Assembly (NCBI GenBank): GCA_045590955.1
Contig: JAZNSB010000059.1
Location: forward strand, 1 to 64,000
Length of the DNA: 64,000 bases
Direction of reading: 5' to 3'
Source: JAZNSB01 sp045590955
GTDB lineage: Bacteria > Pseudomonadota > Alphaproteobacteria > RF32 > CAG-239
Made by a program: the position numbers and the translations under genes. Of the stretch, positions 54,458 through 64,000 are shown one piece after another (position 1 is the stretch's first letter; each line of letters starts with the position of its first letter). The notes below the pieces were generated by a model. The model was not told where the DNA came from. It saw only the letters and a list, made by a program, of their open reading frames with translations, and did no database searches.

Positions 54458-56443
54458 ATGGCATCAAACATATTTCACATAAACAGCAGTTTTGAACCTT
54501 CCGGAGACCAACCGCAAGCCATAAAAGAACTAACAGACGGATTAAAAAACGGACAACAAAATCAAATTTTGCTCGGAGTAACAGGTTCCGGCAAAACTTT
54601 TACCATGGCAAAAATCATTGAACAAAGCAAACGCCCTGCCCTCATTATGGCTCCCAACAAAATTTTGGCAGCCCAATTATACTCTGAGATGAAAGATTTT
54701 TTTCCCAACAATAATGTAGAATACTTTGTATCATATTATGACTATTACCAACCCGAAGCATATATTCCCAAAACAGATACATATATTGAAAAAGATTCTT
54801 CCATAAATGAACAAATTGATATGATGCGTCACGGAGCAACCAGAAACGTATTAGAAAACAGAGATGTAATTATTGTTGCATCTGTATCTTGTATATATGG
54901 ATTGGGTAGCATGGAATCATATTCATCCATGTGTTTTGAAATAAAAACCGGAGACAACATTGAGCCTTCCGCTCTTTTCCGCAACCTCTGCCAACTTCAA
55001 TATGAACGCAATCAAACAGACTTCAAACGCTCTACTTTCAGAGCCAATGGAGACATAGTTGATATTTTTCCTGCACACTATGAAGACAGAGCTTGGAGAT
55101 TATCCTTTTTTGGAGATGAAGTAGAAGAAATATATGAAATAGACGCCCTAACAGGCAAAAAAACCGCAAAACTGGATTCTGTGGTTGTATATCCTGCCAG
55201 CCATTATGTAACGCCAAGACCTGCATTATCGCAAGCAATTACAGAAATTAAAAAAGAACTCAAAACACAAATAGAAACATTTAAAAATCAAGGCAAACTT
55301 CTAGAGGCCCAAAGATTGGAACAACGCACAAAATTTGATCTTGAAATGCTTGAAACAACAGGACACTGCAAAGGGATTGAAAATTATTCCAGATTTTTAA
55401 CCGGAAGAAACCCCGGCGAACCTCCGCCCACACTGTTTGAATATCTTCCCAAAGATTGCATAATTTTCATAGATGAAAGTCACATTAGTGTTCCTCAAAT
55501 CGGAGCCATGTTTAAGGGAGACCAAAGTCGCAAACAAACTCTGTCAGAATTTGGATTTCGCCTTCCTTCTTGCAAAGACAACCGTCCTCTTAAATTTGAA
55601 GAATGGAATAAAATGCGTGGACAGACCATCTTTGTTTCTGCCACTCCCGGAGACTGGGAACTTGAACAAACGCAAGGTGTTTTTACTGAACAGCTTATTC
55701 GTCCCACCGGACTTACCGACCCTGTTTGCATTGTCAGACCGGTAGAAAATCAAATAGACGACTTGATGAAAGAATGCAAAATCAGAGCACAAAAGAATCA
55801 ATGAGTTTTGGTTACAACCTTAACCAAAAGAATGGCAGAAAAACTCACCGATTATTTAAGAGAAAATAACATTAGGGTTAAATATCTGCACTCTGATATT
55901 GAAACACTTGAAAGAATTGAAATCATCAGAGACTTAAGACTTGGCAATTTTGATGTTCTTGTCGGCATTAACCTGCTCAGAGAAGGTTTAGACATACCTG
56001 AATGTTCTTTGGTTGCCATTTTAGATGCAGATAAAGAAGGTTTTTTGCGTTCATATCGCTCATTAATCCAAACCATTGGCAGAGCCGCCAGAAACTCAGA
56101 AGGACAAGTCATTTTGTATGCAGACAAGATGACAGGCTCCATCCAAACCGCATTAGAAGAAACCAATCGTAGAAGAACCAAACAACTGGCATATAATACC
56201 GCCCACAACATTACCCCGGCCACCATTAACAAACAAATTTCTCCAACATTGTTTAAAATGATAAATGCAGATTATGTTGAAAAAGAACAAATTTCTCTCA
56301 ACAAAGACGGCAACATAGAAAAACAAATTAAAGAACTTACAAAAAAGATGAAACAAGCAGCAGAAAATCTTAACTTTGAAGATGCCGTTAAATATCGTGA
56401 TCAAATCAAAAAATTAGAAAAAGACTTTTTACAAAAAGTGTAG
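54458..56443 (+). pseudogene. uvrB: UvrABC subunit B interrupted by an in-frame TGA
   Basis: UvrB verifies lesions in nucleotide excision repair. The frame would encode about 660 residues with all family landmarks: Walker [11 protein letters not shown], beta-hairpin [12 protein letters not shown], Walker B region [17 protein letters not shown], helicase motif QTIGRAARN, and a C-terminal UVR motif [11 protein letters not shown]. At 55802-55804 the codon after KIRAQKNQ is TGA, immediately before [12 protein letters not shown]. Other UvrB proteins have Arg here (ERVLVTTLT in E. coli), so a CGA-to-TGA change is the simplest cause. Reading frame and conservation continue without decay on both sides, so the stop is recent, read through, or a sequencing error. 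The truncated 448-residue form lacks helicase motifs IV to VI. Confidence 0.88.
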
Positions 56444-56452
56444 GAAAAACTT

Positions 56453-56893
56453 ATGAAAATAACCATCAAAGCAATAGGAAAATGTAAAAAAGGCTCACCG
56501 GAAGCAGAACTGATTAATGAATATATCAAGCGTAGCAAATGGGATATTTGCATTAAAGAAGCAGATAACTCTACCCAAGAAAAAGAAGCTTCATTTTTAA
56601 CCTCCGGCTTACCTGCAAACGCAAAAATTGTGGTCTTAGATGAAAGAGGAATAAACATAAAATCCATAGAACTCGCACAAACTGTTGAAAATTGGCAAAA
56701 TAACGGTTGCAATGAAATATGTTTTCTTATCGGGGGAGCAGACGGTCACCTTGAAAGCACTCGCCAAAAAGCAGATTTAATTTTATCATTCGGTCGCCTG
56801 ACATTGCCACATATGTTAATGAGAGCCGTTTTAACAGAACAAATATATCGCATCCAAACCATTTTGTCCGGACACCCATACCACAGAGAATAA
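56453..56893 (+). CDS. rlmH: 23S rRNA pseudouridine(1915) N3-methyltransferase
   Basis: The 146-residue SPOUT methyltransferase has MKITIKAIGKCKKGSPEAELINEYIKR at the N-terminus, CFLIGGADGHLE as the knotted SAM site, and a C-terminal RAVLTEQIYRIQTILSGHPYHRE, the family end. It methylates pseudouridine in helix 69. TAGGA precedes the ATG, 9 nt after the uvrB stop. Confidence 0.96.
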   Translation: MKITIKAIGKCKKGSPEAELINEYIKRSKWDICIKEADNSTQEKEASFLTSGLPANAKIVVLDERGINIKSIELAQTVENWQNNGCNEICFLIGGADGHLESTRQKADLILSFGRLTLPHMLMRAVLTEQIYRIQTILSGHPYHRE

Positions 56894-56969
56894 AAACAAG
56901 TTAATTTTAAAAAAAATAGGGCCAAAATAAGTTAGCCCTATAATTATCATTGCCTATAGTTAAAAATCA

Positions 56970-57314
56970 TCAATTTTTACGCACGTTTGCCACGGCACTC
57001 CACATTTTTTCTATATTATAAAACTCTCTTACTTCAGCTCTAAAGATATGAACAATTACATCATAGGCATCAATAAGCACCCAATCTGCCTTGTCCTGAC
57101 CTTCCACCACAGATTTAAAACCGTTATCTTTTAAGGCCTGATACACATATTCTGCCACTGCCGCCACGTGTCTTTGAGAATTTCCGGTTGCCACCACCAT
57201 ATGGTCGGCAATGCTGGTTTTTCCTTGCAAATCCATATGCACAATGTTTTCTGCTTTATTATCTTCCAAAGTTTTAAGCACTATCTGTAAAATATCTTTT
57301 TTTTGTTTTTTCAT
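56970..57314 (-). CDS. rsfS: Ribosome silencing factor RsfS
   Basis: RsfS binds L14 and blocks subunit joining in starvation. The product, about 114 residues, has the hallmark VHMDLQGKTSIADHMVVATGNSQRHVAAVAEYV and WVLIDAYDVIVHIFRAEVREFYNIEKMW. ATG 57314 fits the GAGG upstream; GTG 57320 is possible. It is the last gene of the rplU-rpmA-obgE-rsfS run. Confidence 0.93.
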   Translation of the reverse strand: MKKQKKDILQIVLKTLEDNKAENIVHMDLQGKTSIADHMVVATGNSQRHVAAVAEYVYQALKDNGFKSVVEGQDKADWVLIDAYDVIVHIFRAEVREFYNIEKMWSAVANVRKN

Positions 57315-57322
57315 TTTCACCT

Positions 57323-58414
<1,092 letters not shown>

Positions 58415-58439
58415 TTAATAACACTCTCCAACCAAAAGT

Positions 58440-58694
58440 TTATTCTGTAACCACAGAAACATAAACTTTATCGTCGGCTTTTGTGGCAAATTCCACTTTT
58501 CCTTCAGCCACAGCAAAGATTGTATGGTCTTTACCCATATCAACATTTTTGCCCGGATGATATTTGGTGCCTCTTTGACGAATAATGATATTACCAGGAA
58601 TAACTTTTTCTCCGCCAAATTTTTTCACACCTAAGCGACGACCTTCCGAGTCTCTACCGTTACTGGAGCTACCGCCTGATTTCTTATGTGCCAT
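58440..58694 (-). CDS. rpmA: 50S ribosomal protein L27
   Basis: The 84-residue product starts [29 protein letters not shown] and has [15 protein letters not shown], invariant for L27, which reaches the peptidyl transferase centre. It lies 14 nt after rplU. Confidence 0.97.
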   Translation of the reverse strand: MAHKKSGGSSSNGRDSEGRRLGVKKFGGEKVIPGNIIIRQRGTKYHPGKNVDMGKDHTIFAVAEGKVEFATKADDKVYVSVVTE

Positions 58695-58708
58695 ATCTAA
58701 ATCTCCTC

Positions 58709-59035
58709 TTATTTACCTTCAGCAGGCTTTGCAGCACCGCCCAAAATATCTGTAATTTTAACGATTGTAATGTTTTGGCGATGACCATTTTTACGACGAT
58801 AATTTTGTCTTCTTTTCTTTTTGAAAACAATTACCTTTGCATCTTTTGCCTGTTTTACAACCAAAGCCTTAACGCTGGCTTCTTTTACTAACGGTGTTCC
58901 GATTTTATCGCCCAAAGCCAAAACTTCGTTAAATACAACCTCAGAACCCTCTTCGGCCTTAATTTTTTCAATTTTCAGCACGTCGCCGGAATTAACTTTA
59001 TATTGTTTTCCGCCTGTTTTTATTATTGCATACAT
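58709..59035 (-). CDS. rplU: 50S ribosomal protein L21
   Basis: The 108-residue product starts [25 protein letters not shown] and has [28 protein letters not shown], the L21 rRNA-binding segment. ATG 59035 gives the family N-terminus; GAAG lies upstream. Confidence 0.96.
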   Translation of the reverse strand: MYAIIKTGGKQYKVNSGDVLKIEKIKAEEGSEVVFNEVLALGDKIGTPLVKEASVKALVVKQAKDAKVIVFKKKRRQNYRRKNGHRQNITIVKITDILGGAAKPAEGK

Positions 59036-59072
59036 TTTTTCTTCCATTCATAAATATCAAACTTTTTTATGC

Positions 59073-59100
59073 AATATACATAAGATTTTCTTACTGTCAA
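59073..59100 (-). promoter_or_regulatory. Promoter of the rplU operon
   Basis: On the minus strand TTGACA (59095-59100) and TATATT (59073-59078) have a 16-nt spacer, 38 nt before the rplU start. Confidence 0.65.
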
Positions 59101-59108
59101 CATAAAAT

Positions 59109-59576
59109 TTATTGTTTCTTTACAAATACTCTGTATAAGGATGGATTCATAAACTTTGTCTTCCATATTCCTTTTTTATTTTTCATAGCCTGTTTTTGTT
59201 GCAAAGCATATTCATCACCATATTGCGCATAAGACAAGGCATAACCTTCTGCCACCATTTGCTCTGCCAAATCTTTGCCGTTGCAATAACATGTTGCCAA
59301 CCATCTGTTATATTTGTCTTTGCCTTCTTTTTTGCACTCAATTTTTCCTTTTATCAAAGATTGTAAAAACTTTTTTGACTGTTTTCCGCATTTAATTTCT
59401 TTTTTACCTTCATAACAAATTTGCATATATTCCGGAGCATCAATTCCTTTTAACCTGACATTTTCTCCATTTATCAAAATACTGTCTCCATCCAATACGT
59501 TAATTTGTCCATTTGCCGTGGCAAAATTACAAATAACAAGTAACAGCAGTAAAAGCAATACAGATTTTATATTCAT
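59109..59576 (-). CDS. Secreted staphylococcal-nuclease-like protein
   Basis: The product, about 155 residues, has a signal peptide (LLLLLLLVICNFATA) and an SNase OB fold with VRLKGIDAPEYMQ (catalytic Arg and metal-site Asp) and KYNRWLATCY (second Arg). It would cut DNA and RNA in the periplasm or outside. Five Cys in the mature protein suggest disulfides. ATG 59576 has GAGG upstream. It ends 9 nt before the rplU promoter and is probably a separate unit. Confidence 0.87.
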   Translation of the reverse strand: MNIKSVLLLLLLLVICNFATANGQINVLDGDSILINGENVRLKGIDAPEYMQICYEGKKEIKCGKQSKKFLQSLIKGKIECKKEGKDKYNRWLATCYCNGKDLAEQMVAEGYALSYAQYGDEYALQQKQAMKNKKGIWKTKFMNPSLYRVFVKKQ

Positions 59577-59708
59577 AACACCTCTCAATGTTCACTATAT
59601 CTGCAAATTTATGTTTTTTGCAAGAATATATTGTAAAAGTAATAAAAATACTTTGTAATTCTATTTATTTGACGTAATATAAGATAAATTTTTATTGTGA
59701 GGTTTGAA

Positions 59709-60542
59709 GTGTTTAAAAAATTTTTACTTATATCTTTGTTGTTTTTAAGTTCTTGCGCCATTTCACAACGCAGTTTCAAAGAAATTATTAACGACCCGTT
59801 TAACCTTAAGGCAGAGGGCAAGAATGCAACAAACGCCCCTTTAACATTAGAAAACAGCGTTGTAATCTGTCGTTCAAAACAATGTGCGCCGGCAAAACTT
59901 TCTATGTCAAAAGAATATATTTATAATTCTTTATTGCAACTTTTTGACAACAACGACAACAGCAGAGCGCTTGTTTGCCAGTCAAACCCGGCAAGCAAAT
60001 CTTGCTTAGAGACATATATCACACTACCGATAACTGTGGGCATTACCCCGGCATATATGTATATTGATTATGTAAAAATTTCAGACGTTTCATTTACGGA
60101 AGATACTTCACAAATAACCGCTTTATTAAATTACCACGTTACATATAACGGTCAAACACCGGTATGCAACCCATCAAAAACCATTATCTTTGCAAAAAAT
60201 GCTGAACACGTATTGTTGGAAGATTCCGGTTATTCTTGCAAGATGACAACTGTTGGAAAAACATCTGTAAAAACAGTTTTTGCCATTGATTACATAGACT
60301 TAGATTATGGTTTTATCGGCGGATATTATTCAATAGGTCTTTCCGGTCCGGCATATGGTGGAGGCACCGGTTACATGTTGCTTAAATTACAAAAAAATGC
60401 ATATCCTTTATCTCCGGCTCTGCAAACACCAAAAAATTCTCAAAATAAAGATATTGCCAGAGAACAGAATATAAACAGAACCTCAAATAGCCAATCAACC
60501 GCAGGAGTTGACGGGGTTCAGATATTCCCGATAAACAAATAG
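59709..60542 (+). CDS. Unrecognised lipoprotein
   Basis: The product, about 277 residues, has a lipoprotein signal with lipobox LSSC (Cys at about 16). A mature part follows with six Cys in pairs (VICRSKQCAP, VCQSN-SCLE, VCNPS-SCKM) and a glycine-rich segment (YGFIGGYYSIGLSGPAYGGGTGYMLL). The last 50 residues are low-complexity and Asn/Ser-rich. Start GTG 59709 has GAGG at good spacing; GTG 59697 is possible. No family is recognised. It is monocistronic with a terminator at 60560-60592. Confidence 0.75.
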   Translation: MFKKFLLISLLFLSSCAISQRSFKEIINDPFNLKAEGKNATNAPLTLENSVVICRSKQCAPAKLSMSKEYIYNSLLQLFDNNDNSRALVCQSNPASKSCLETYITLPITVGITPAYMYIDYVKISDVSFTEDTSQITALLNYHVTYNGQTPVCNPSKTIIFAKNAEHVLLEDSGYSCKMTTVGKTSVKTVFAIDYIDLDYGFIGGYYSIGLSGPAYGGGTGYMLLKLQKNAYPLSPALQTPKNSQNKDIAREQNINRTSNSQSTAGVDGVQIFPINK

Positions 60543-60559
60543 CAAACACACTTTTTAAT

Positions 60560-60592
60560 AAAAAAGCACCCCGACCGGAGTGCTTTTTTTTG
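60560..60592. terminator. Terminator between convergent genes
   Basis: AAAAAGCAC and GTGCTTTTT flank a ten-base spacer that can itself pair (CCG/CGG). It has A and T runs on both sides, so it can serve both the lipoprotein gene and the 60607 gene. Confidence 0.8.
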
Positions 60593-60606
60593 TTTTTTAA
60601 AGACAG

Positions 60607-61773
60607 TTATCTGCCGTCATCTCTGCCTGTCGGCATATTTTGACGAGTATTTACATGTTGTTTTTCTTGGGCTTTTTGTTCTTTTTTAATTTCTTTTTCT
60701 CGTTTTCTTGCCGCAATTTTTGTTCTTAAAGCCGCAATTGCAGCCAAAGGCCTTGCATAGGCAATATCTTCGGCAGAACGTCTTACCAATGACAAATTAT
60801 CTTCGTTCATAGCTTCAGATTTAATGCTTTCTCTCATTAACTTTAATGCCTTTTTGGCCAATTTACGATCCGCCTTGCCAATGTCTTCAAGGCAGTGTGT
60901 TATTGCATATACCTCATGTTCGTTAGGTTTATCATGTGTTCTAAGATAATATTCCACATGCTTAAATGCTGTTTCGGCAAATTTCGGATCTTTTCTTGAA
61001 ATTTCTCCCATAAGATAGAAATCTGAGGTGTTTAAGCCACCACGAACCAGCTCATAACGTGCCGCAATTCTTTCAACACGTTCCGGTTCAGCAGCTCCAC
61101 TTGCAATCAATCTAGTATAAGCACGCTGGGCAGCATTTTTTACATCTTCCCTATGAGTTGAGGTTTCATAGCGTTCAATTATATTAAAACACCTTTCTAC
61201 ATCATAAGGTTTTAGGTCTTCACTAAATTGTACCAATGTAGAAATGACTCTAGGCGTTAGTTCTTCTTCATAATGACGATCCATTGAACAGATACTACCA
61301 ATCGGATCTCTCAAAGCACCAGGAAATTTTTTTGCAATGGTTACAATATCGGACAAAACACGCTTACGATCCACTTCTCCAACTTTTGCACTAGAGGCCG
61401 TTATAGAAATAGCAGTTTCTAATAAATTTCCTAGCTCTGGGTTTTTTTCTAAATCTTTACCCCACCAATCAGTACTTTTTAAATCAGACACAATATGTAT
61501 CCCCGCCTCAGGAATTTCCAATAATATGTCGGTACAAAATTCGCGGTTTTCAGAATTATACATCGCACGAAGCATCTTAGCTATGCCTGATGATGGAACC
61601 TCTTTTGAAGTTTTAGATATTTCTCGTATAGTTTTTAAAATCTCCGCAGCAAGCTCCGGATTTTTATCAACCTTCTGACCGACCTTCTCCCAATCATGGT
61701 AAGGATAACAAGGTTCTTCTTTTATCCGCTTCATCATAGAATCAAATTCTTTTCTATCTTCCTCAGTAACCAT
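60607..61773 (-). CDS. Unrecognised alpha-helical repeat protein
   Basis: The 388-residue product is all-helical with irregular repeats of about 35-45 residues (for example NPELAAEILKTIREISK, DPKFAETAFKHVEYYL, DRKLAKKALKLMRESI), suggesting an alpha-solenoid. No signal peptide or membrane segment is seen. The last 35 residues are Lys/Glu/Gln-rich and disordered. AGGAGGTG precedes the ATG. No family is recognised. It stands alone. Confidence 0.68.
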   Translation of the reverse strand: MVTEEDRKEFDSMMKRIKEEPCYPYHDWEKVGQKVDKNPELAAEILKTIREISKTSKEVPSSGIAKMLRAMYNSENREFCTDILLEIPEAGIHIVSDLKSTDWWGKDLEKNPELGNLLETAISITASSAKVGEVDRKRVLSDIVTIAKKFPGALRDPIGSICSMDRHYEEELTPRVISTLVQFSEDLKPYDVERCFNIIERYETSTHREDVKNAAQRAYTRLIASGAAEPERVERIAARYELVRGGLNTSDFYLMGEISRKDPKFAETAFKHVEYYLRTHDKPNEHEVYAITHCLEDIGKADRKLAKKALKLMRESIKSEAMNEDNLSLVRRSAEDIAYARPLAAIAALRTKIAARKREKEIKKEQKAQEKQHVNTRQNMPTGRDDGR

Positions 61774-61984
61774 AACACACCTCCTATATACTGTAAAAAA
61801 CCGAACATTTTTTTACAATGTTTTAAGGAATCATGAGATAAACTGGCTTAACATCAGGAAGTCCTTGTTTTTATTTTGTTATTGCATATTAGACAAAAAT
61901 ATGGCATAATAAATATAGGCATTGGATTTAAATGTTCCTTTTTTTACAATGACATAAATCTCAATTTTTCAGACTGTTTACACT

Positions 61985-62013
61985 AAAAAAAAAGACGATT
62001 AAAATCGTCTTTT
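61985..62013 (-). terminator. Terminator of the hflC-degP-holC run
   Basis: AAAGACGATT (61991-62000) and AATCGTCTTT (62003-62012) form a tight hairpin with a T-run on the minus strand, overlapping the gene end region. Confidence 0.82.
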
Positions 62014-62016
62014 GTC

Positions 62017-62466
62017 TTATTGTTTTTGTTCCCATTTACCAACGCTGTTTTGTTGCCAATAATTAAGCTCTGCATCTTGTTCTTTTAAGCGTTTCCATAA
62101 ATCTCTGGCATATTCAAGAGATTCCTTATTGTTTCCGTCAAAAATACAAAAAACTCTCTCAAAAACCTCATCAGATTTATAATCTGCACAATCCACCAAA
62201 AACAAATAGCTTGCTCCGTTTGGATTATCATCTTCACATGTAAGCCAAATAGGTTGCTTATCTGCCTGACCATATTTTTTGCATGAATGAGGCAGAAAAC
62301 TATCTTCTTTATACGTCCAAAGCAAGTTATTTAATAATTCCACCCTCTCCTCATTTCCAATGCGGACCAATATATTTTTTTGTGATGCATATGCTTTTTC
62401 CAGCAATTTTGGAAGCACATTTTCCAAGGTATCATGTTGCAAATGATAAAAATCAATTCTGTTCAT
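62017..62466 (-). CDS. holC: DNA polymerase III subunit chi
   Basis: The 149-residue product has MNRIDFYHLQHDTLENVLPKLLEKAYASQKNILVRIG and the later RVELLNNLLWTYKEDSFLPHS, the usual HolC pattern. Chi links the clamp loader to SSB. The ATG lies 14 nt inside the end of degP, so translation is coupled. Pairing of holC with a degP gene is unusual. Confidence 0.88.
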   Translation of the reverse strand: MNRIDFYHLQHDTLENVLPKLLEKAYASQKNILVRIGNEERVELLNNLLWTYKEDSFLPHSCKKYGQADKQPIWLTCEDDNPNGASYLFLVDCADYKSDEVFERVFCIFDGNNKESLEYARDLWKRLKEQDAELNYWQQNSVGKWEQKQ

Positions 62467-63700
62467 TTATCAACTCCATTTTAACCATATGCATTTCTTC
62501 ATCACGGTCTATTTCCATTTCCATCGGACGCATCATATCTGCTTTTGCATATACCACCATATCTTCCACATCTTTAATGCTTATAATGGTTCTGCCATCA
62601 ATTTTGGCAATCCTATCTCCTTCTTTTAATCCGTGTTTAGCCGCCAAACCGTCATGTTTTACTTTTGCCACAACAACATTAAAAGTCTCATTTTTCAGCC
62701 ACAATCCCAAATCATAAATCTCAAACAAATTTTCTTCTTTTTCTTTTGCCAACGTTACTTGTTCTTGAGGCTGTTCTTCAATTATTATATTTTTGATGAT
62801 TTGCTGATTATTTCTTTGCAAAACAATCTCCACATTTTCTCCAACTTTGGTCTGAGCAATTTCTCTGGACAGGTTCTTAATGTTTTTCACGTCTTTGCCG
62901 TTAAATTTAACAATTTTATCACCCACTTCCAAACCTTGTTTCATTGCCGGACCACCATTTTTCAAAGAAGATATTATTCCGGCTCCGTCTTCAGATTGTA
63001 GCATTGCACCAATATAACCTCTTTTTACCTCTCCGGTCTGTTTTAACTGATTTACCACCCACATTACCTGATTAATTGGGCTTGCAAAACCAATCCCTTG
63101 TGACAAACCGGTATCAGAGAATATGGCAGAATTTACACCTATTACTTCTCCTTGCAAATTAAACATAGGACCGCCGGAATTTCCCTGATTTATTGAGGCA
63201 TCTGTTTGCAAAAAATTATCATACGGACCCACTTCAATATCTCTTGATTTTGCAGAAATAATACCGGCAGTCAAACTACCTCCTAAACCAAACGGATTTC
63301 CAATGGCCAAAATCCAATCCCCAACTCTTACTTTGTCAGAATCTCCTATCACTACAGGGCTTAACTTTATATCCGGATTAATTTTGAGCAATGCCACATC
63401 AGATTTTTTATCCACGCCTACCACATTTGCATCATATTCATCATCATTAGCCAATACCACATTAATTTTTGTGGCTTTTTCAATAACATGCAAATTGGTA
63501 ACAATATATCCGTCTTCTGAAATAATAAATCCCGAACCCAAAGACTGATGTTCAACATCTTCATCTGTTTCTTGAACGGTAGACACATTAACCACACAAT
63601 CAAAAAGCTTTTCTGCCACATCTGCAAAACTGATTGGCACTTGAGCATTGACAGGCAAGGCAACAAACATCAGACTTAAAGTTAAGACAAGTTTCTTCAT
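62453..63700 (-). CDS. degP: Periplasmic serine protease of the Do/DegP family
   Basis: The 415-residue product has a signal peptide (cleavage near VNAQ), a trypsin-like domain with triad His71 (TNLHVIE), Asp101 (SDVALLK) and Ser175 (NQGNSGGP), and two PDZ domains (about 230-310 and 335-410). It degrades or refolds damaged envelope proteins. It is shorter than E. coli DegP because of a reduced linker. The ATG overlaps the hflC stop by one base, the common hflK-hflC-degP arrangement in alphaproteobacteria. Confidence 0.95.
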   Translation of the reverse strand: MKKLVLTLSLMFVALPVNAQVPISFADVAEKLFDCVVNVSTVQETDEDVEHQSLGSGFIISEDGYIVTNLHVIEKATKINVVLANDDEYDANVVGVDKKSDVALLKINPDIKLSPVVIGDSDKVRVGDWILAIGNPFGLGGSLTAGIISAKSRDIEVGPYDNFLQTDASINQGNSGGPMFNLQGEVIGVNSAIFSDTGLSQGIGFASPINQVMWVVNQLKQTGEVKRGYIGAMLQSEDGAGIISSLKNGGPAMKQGLEVGDKIVKFNGKDVKNIKNLSREIAQTKVGENVEIVLQRNNQQIIKNIIIEEQPQEQVTLAKEKEENLFEIYDLGLWLKNETFNVVVAKVKHDGLAAKHGLKEGDRIAKIDGRTIISIKDVEDMVVYAKADMMRPMEMEIDRDEEMHMVKMELINEQN

Positions 63701-64000
63701 TATTTTTTATGTCCTTGCTCATTTTGTAAGAATTTGAAAAATTCAGAATTTGGAGAAATCAACAATTTTGTCCCATCTTGCAAAGACTTTTTATATGCCT
63801 CCAAAGATCTATAAAAATCATAAAACTTTGTATCCAAAGCTGCGGCCTCGTTCCATAAGTCAATAACTTCTTTATCTCCTTGACCTTTTATGATTTCTGC
63901 CTCTTTTTGAGCCTCTGCAATTATAAACACTTTTTCTTTTTCTGCAGTTGCTCTAATTTGCTGTGCAGCTTGCTGACCTTTTGCTCTAAATTCTTTTGCG
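63700..64000 (-). CDS. hflC: HflC, C-terminal part (runs off the window)
   Basis: The visible 99 residues are the end of the band-7 protein HflC: AKEFRAKGQQAAQQIRATAEKEK, then IIAEAQKEAEIIKGQGDKEVI and FYDFYRSLEAYKKSL, with LLISPNSEFFKFL at the end. HflKC regulates FtsH in the inner membrane. The N-terminal part and start lie beyond position 64000. Confidence 0.92.
   Translation of the reverse strand, partial: AKEFRAKGQQAAQQIRATAEKEKVFIIAEAQKEAEIIKGQGDKEVIDLWNEAAALDTKFYDFYRSLEAYKKSLQDGTKLLISPNSEFFKFLQNEQGHKK

Noticed and set aside
55802..55804. UGA recoded as Trp or selenocysteine to explain the uvrB stop
   Set aside because: UGA ends several intact genes here (tolA, ruvC, xseB) and other Trp codons are TGG. 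The expected residue is Arg, and no SECIS-like hairpin was noticed downstream.

Overview
The window is AT-rich, gene-dense bacterial chromosome, most likely from an alphaproteobacterium. The evidence is the fliL-fliM-DUF6468-MotE-like run, the hflC-degP pair, a ybgC-tolQ-tolR-tolA cluster next to ruv genes, holC, and a FadL-type outer membrane protein that implies a Gram-negative envelope. Base composition and gene set would fit the low-GC uncultured lineages seen in animal guts, but that placement is inference. UGA is used as a normal stop (for example tolA and ruvC), so the code is standard.

Layout. 1-604: infC, with an apparent AUA start, closed by a bidirectional terminator. 608-9387 (minus): one tight ten-gene operon running from a nucleotidyltransferase-like protein, an HprK-like kinase and a PqqD-like peptide-binding protein into glycosyltransferases, a cytidylyltransferase-fold enzyme, a hexapeptide acyltransferase, a radical SAM protein and a ManC-type cupin. 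It joins peptide-modification parts to surface-polysaccharide parts and is the best candidate here for an undescribed system. 9517-13412: ligA, an HxlR regulator and a FadL-like porin. 13492-20954: ruvA-ruvB, two YbgC-type thioesterases, tolQ-tolR-tolA and a membrane protein, converging on yebC-ruvC-HD hydrolase on the other strand; the usual yebC-ruvC-ruvA-ruvB-ybgC-tol order is split. 20987-24236: a lipoprotein, an M24 aminopeptidase and an overlapping membrane-anchored thioredoxin-like gene.

24164-28715 is the accessory stretch: orphan genes, tRNA-Gln(CUG) and tRNA-Thr(UGU). Each tRNA is followed by a shared terminator module, a short non-coding insert, a second copy of its own 3' end, and then another terminator. 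A small XRE regulator faces an unknown gene across a perfect palindrome. 28723-45000 is mostly housekeeping: yqgE, a DsbD/ScsB-like protein, rnhA, an AlbA_2 protein, an M16 protease, elbB, a beta-class orphan DNA methyltransferase, aspS, ispA, xseB, an ArsR regulator, rnd, a DsbA-like protein and a DUF47-Pit phosphate uptake pair.

44754-49130 (minus) encodes a probable thin-pilus set: a PilM-like membrane protein, a 991-residue prepilin-adhesin and a secreted partner. It diverges from a flagellar run (49303-54447: fliL, fliM, DUF6468, MotE-like, a large TPR protein). This runs directly into uvrB, which carries an in-frame TGA at 55802-55804, and rlmH. The end holds rplU-rpmA-obgE-rsfS, a secreted nuclease, a lipoprotein, an alpha-helical repeat protein, holC, degP and the 3' part of hflC, which runs off the window.
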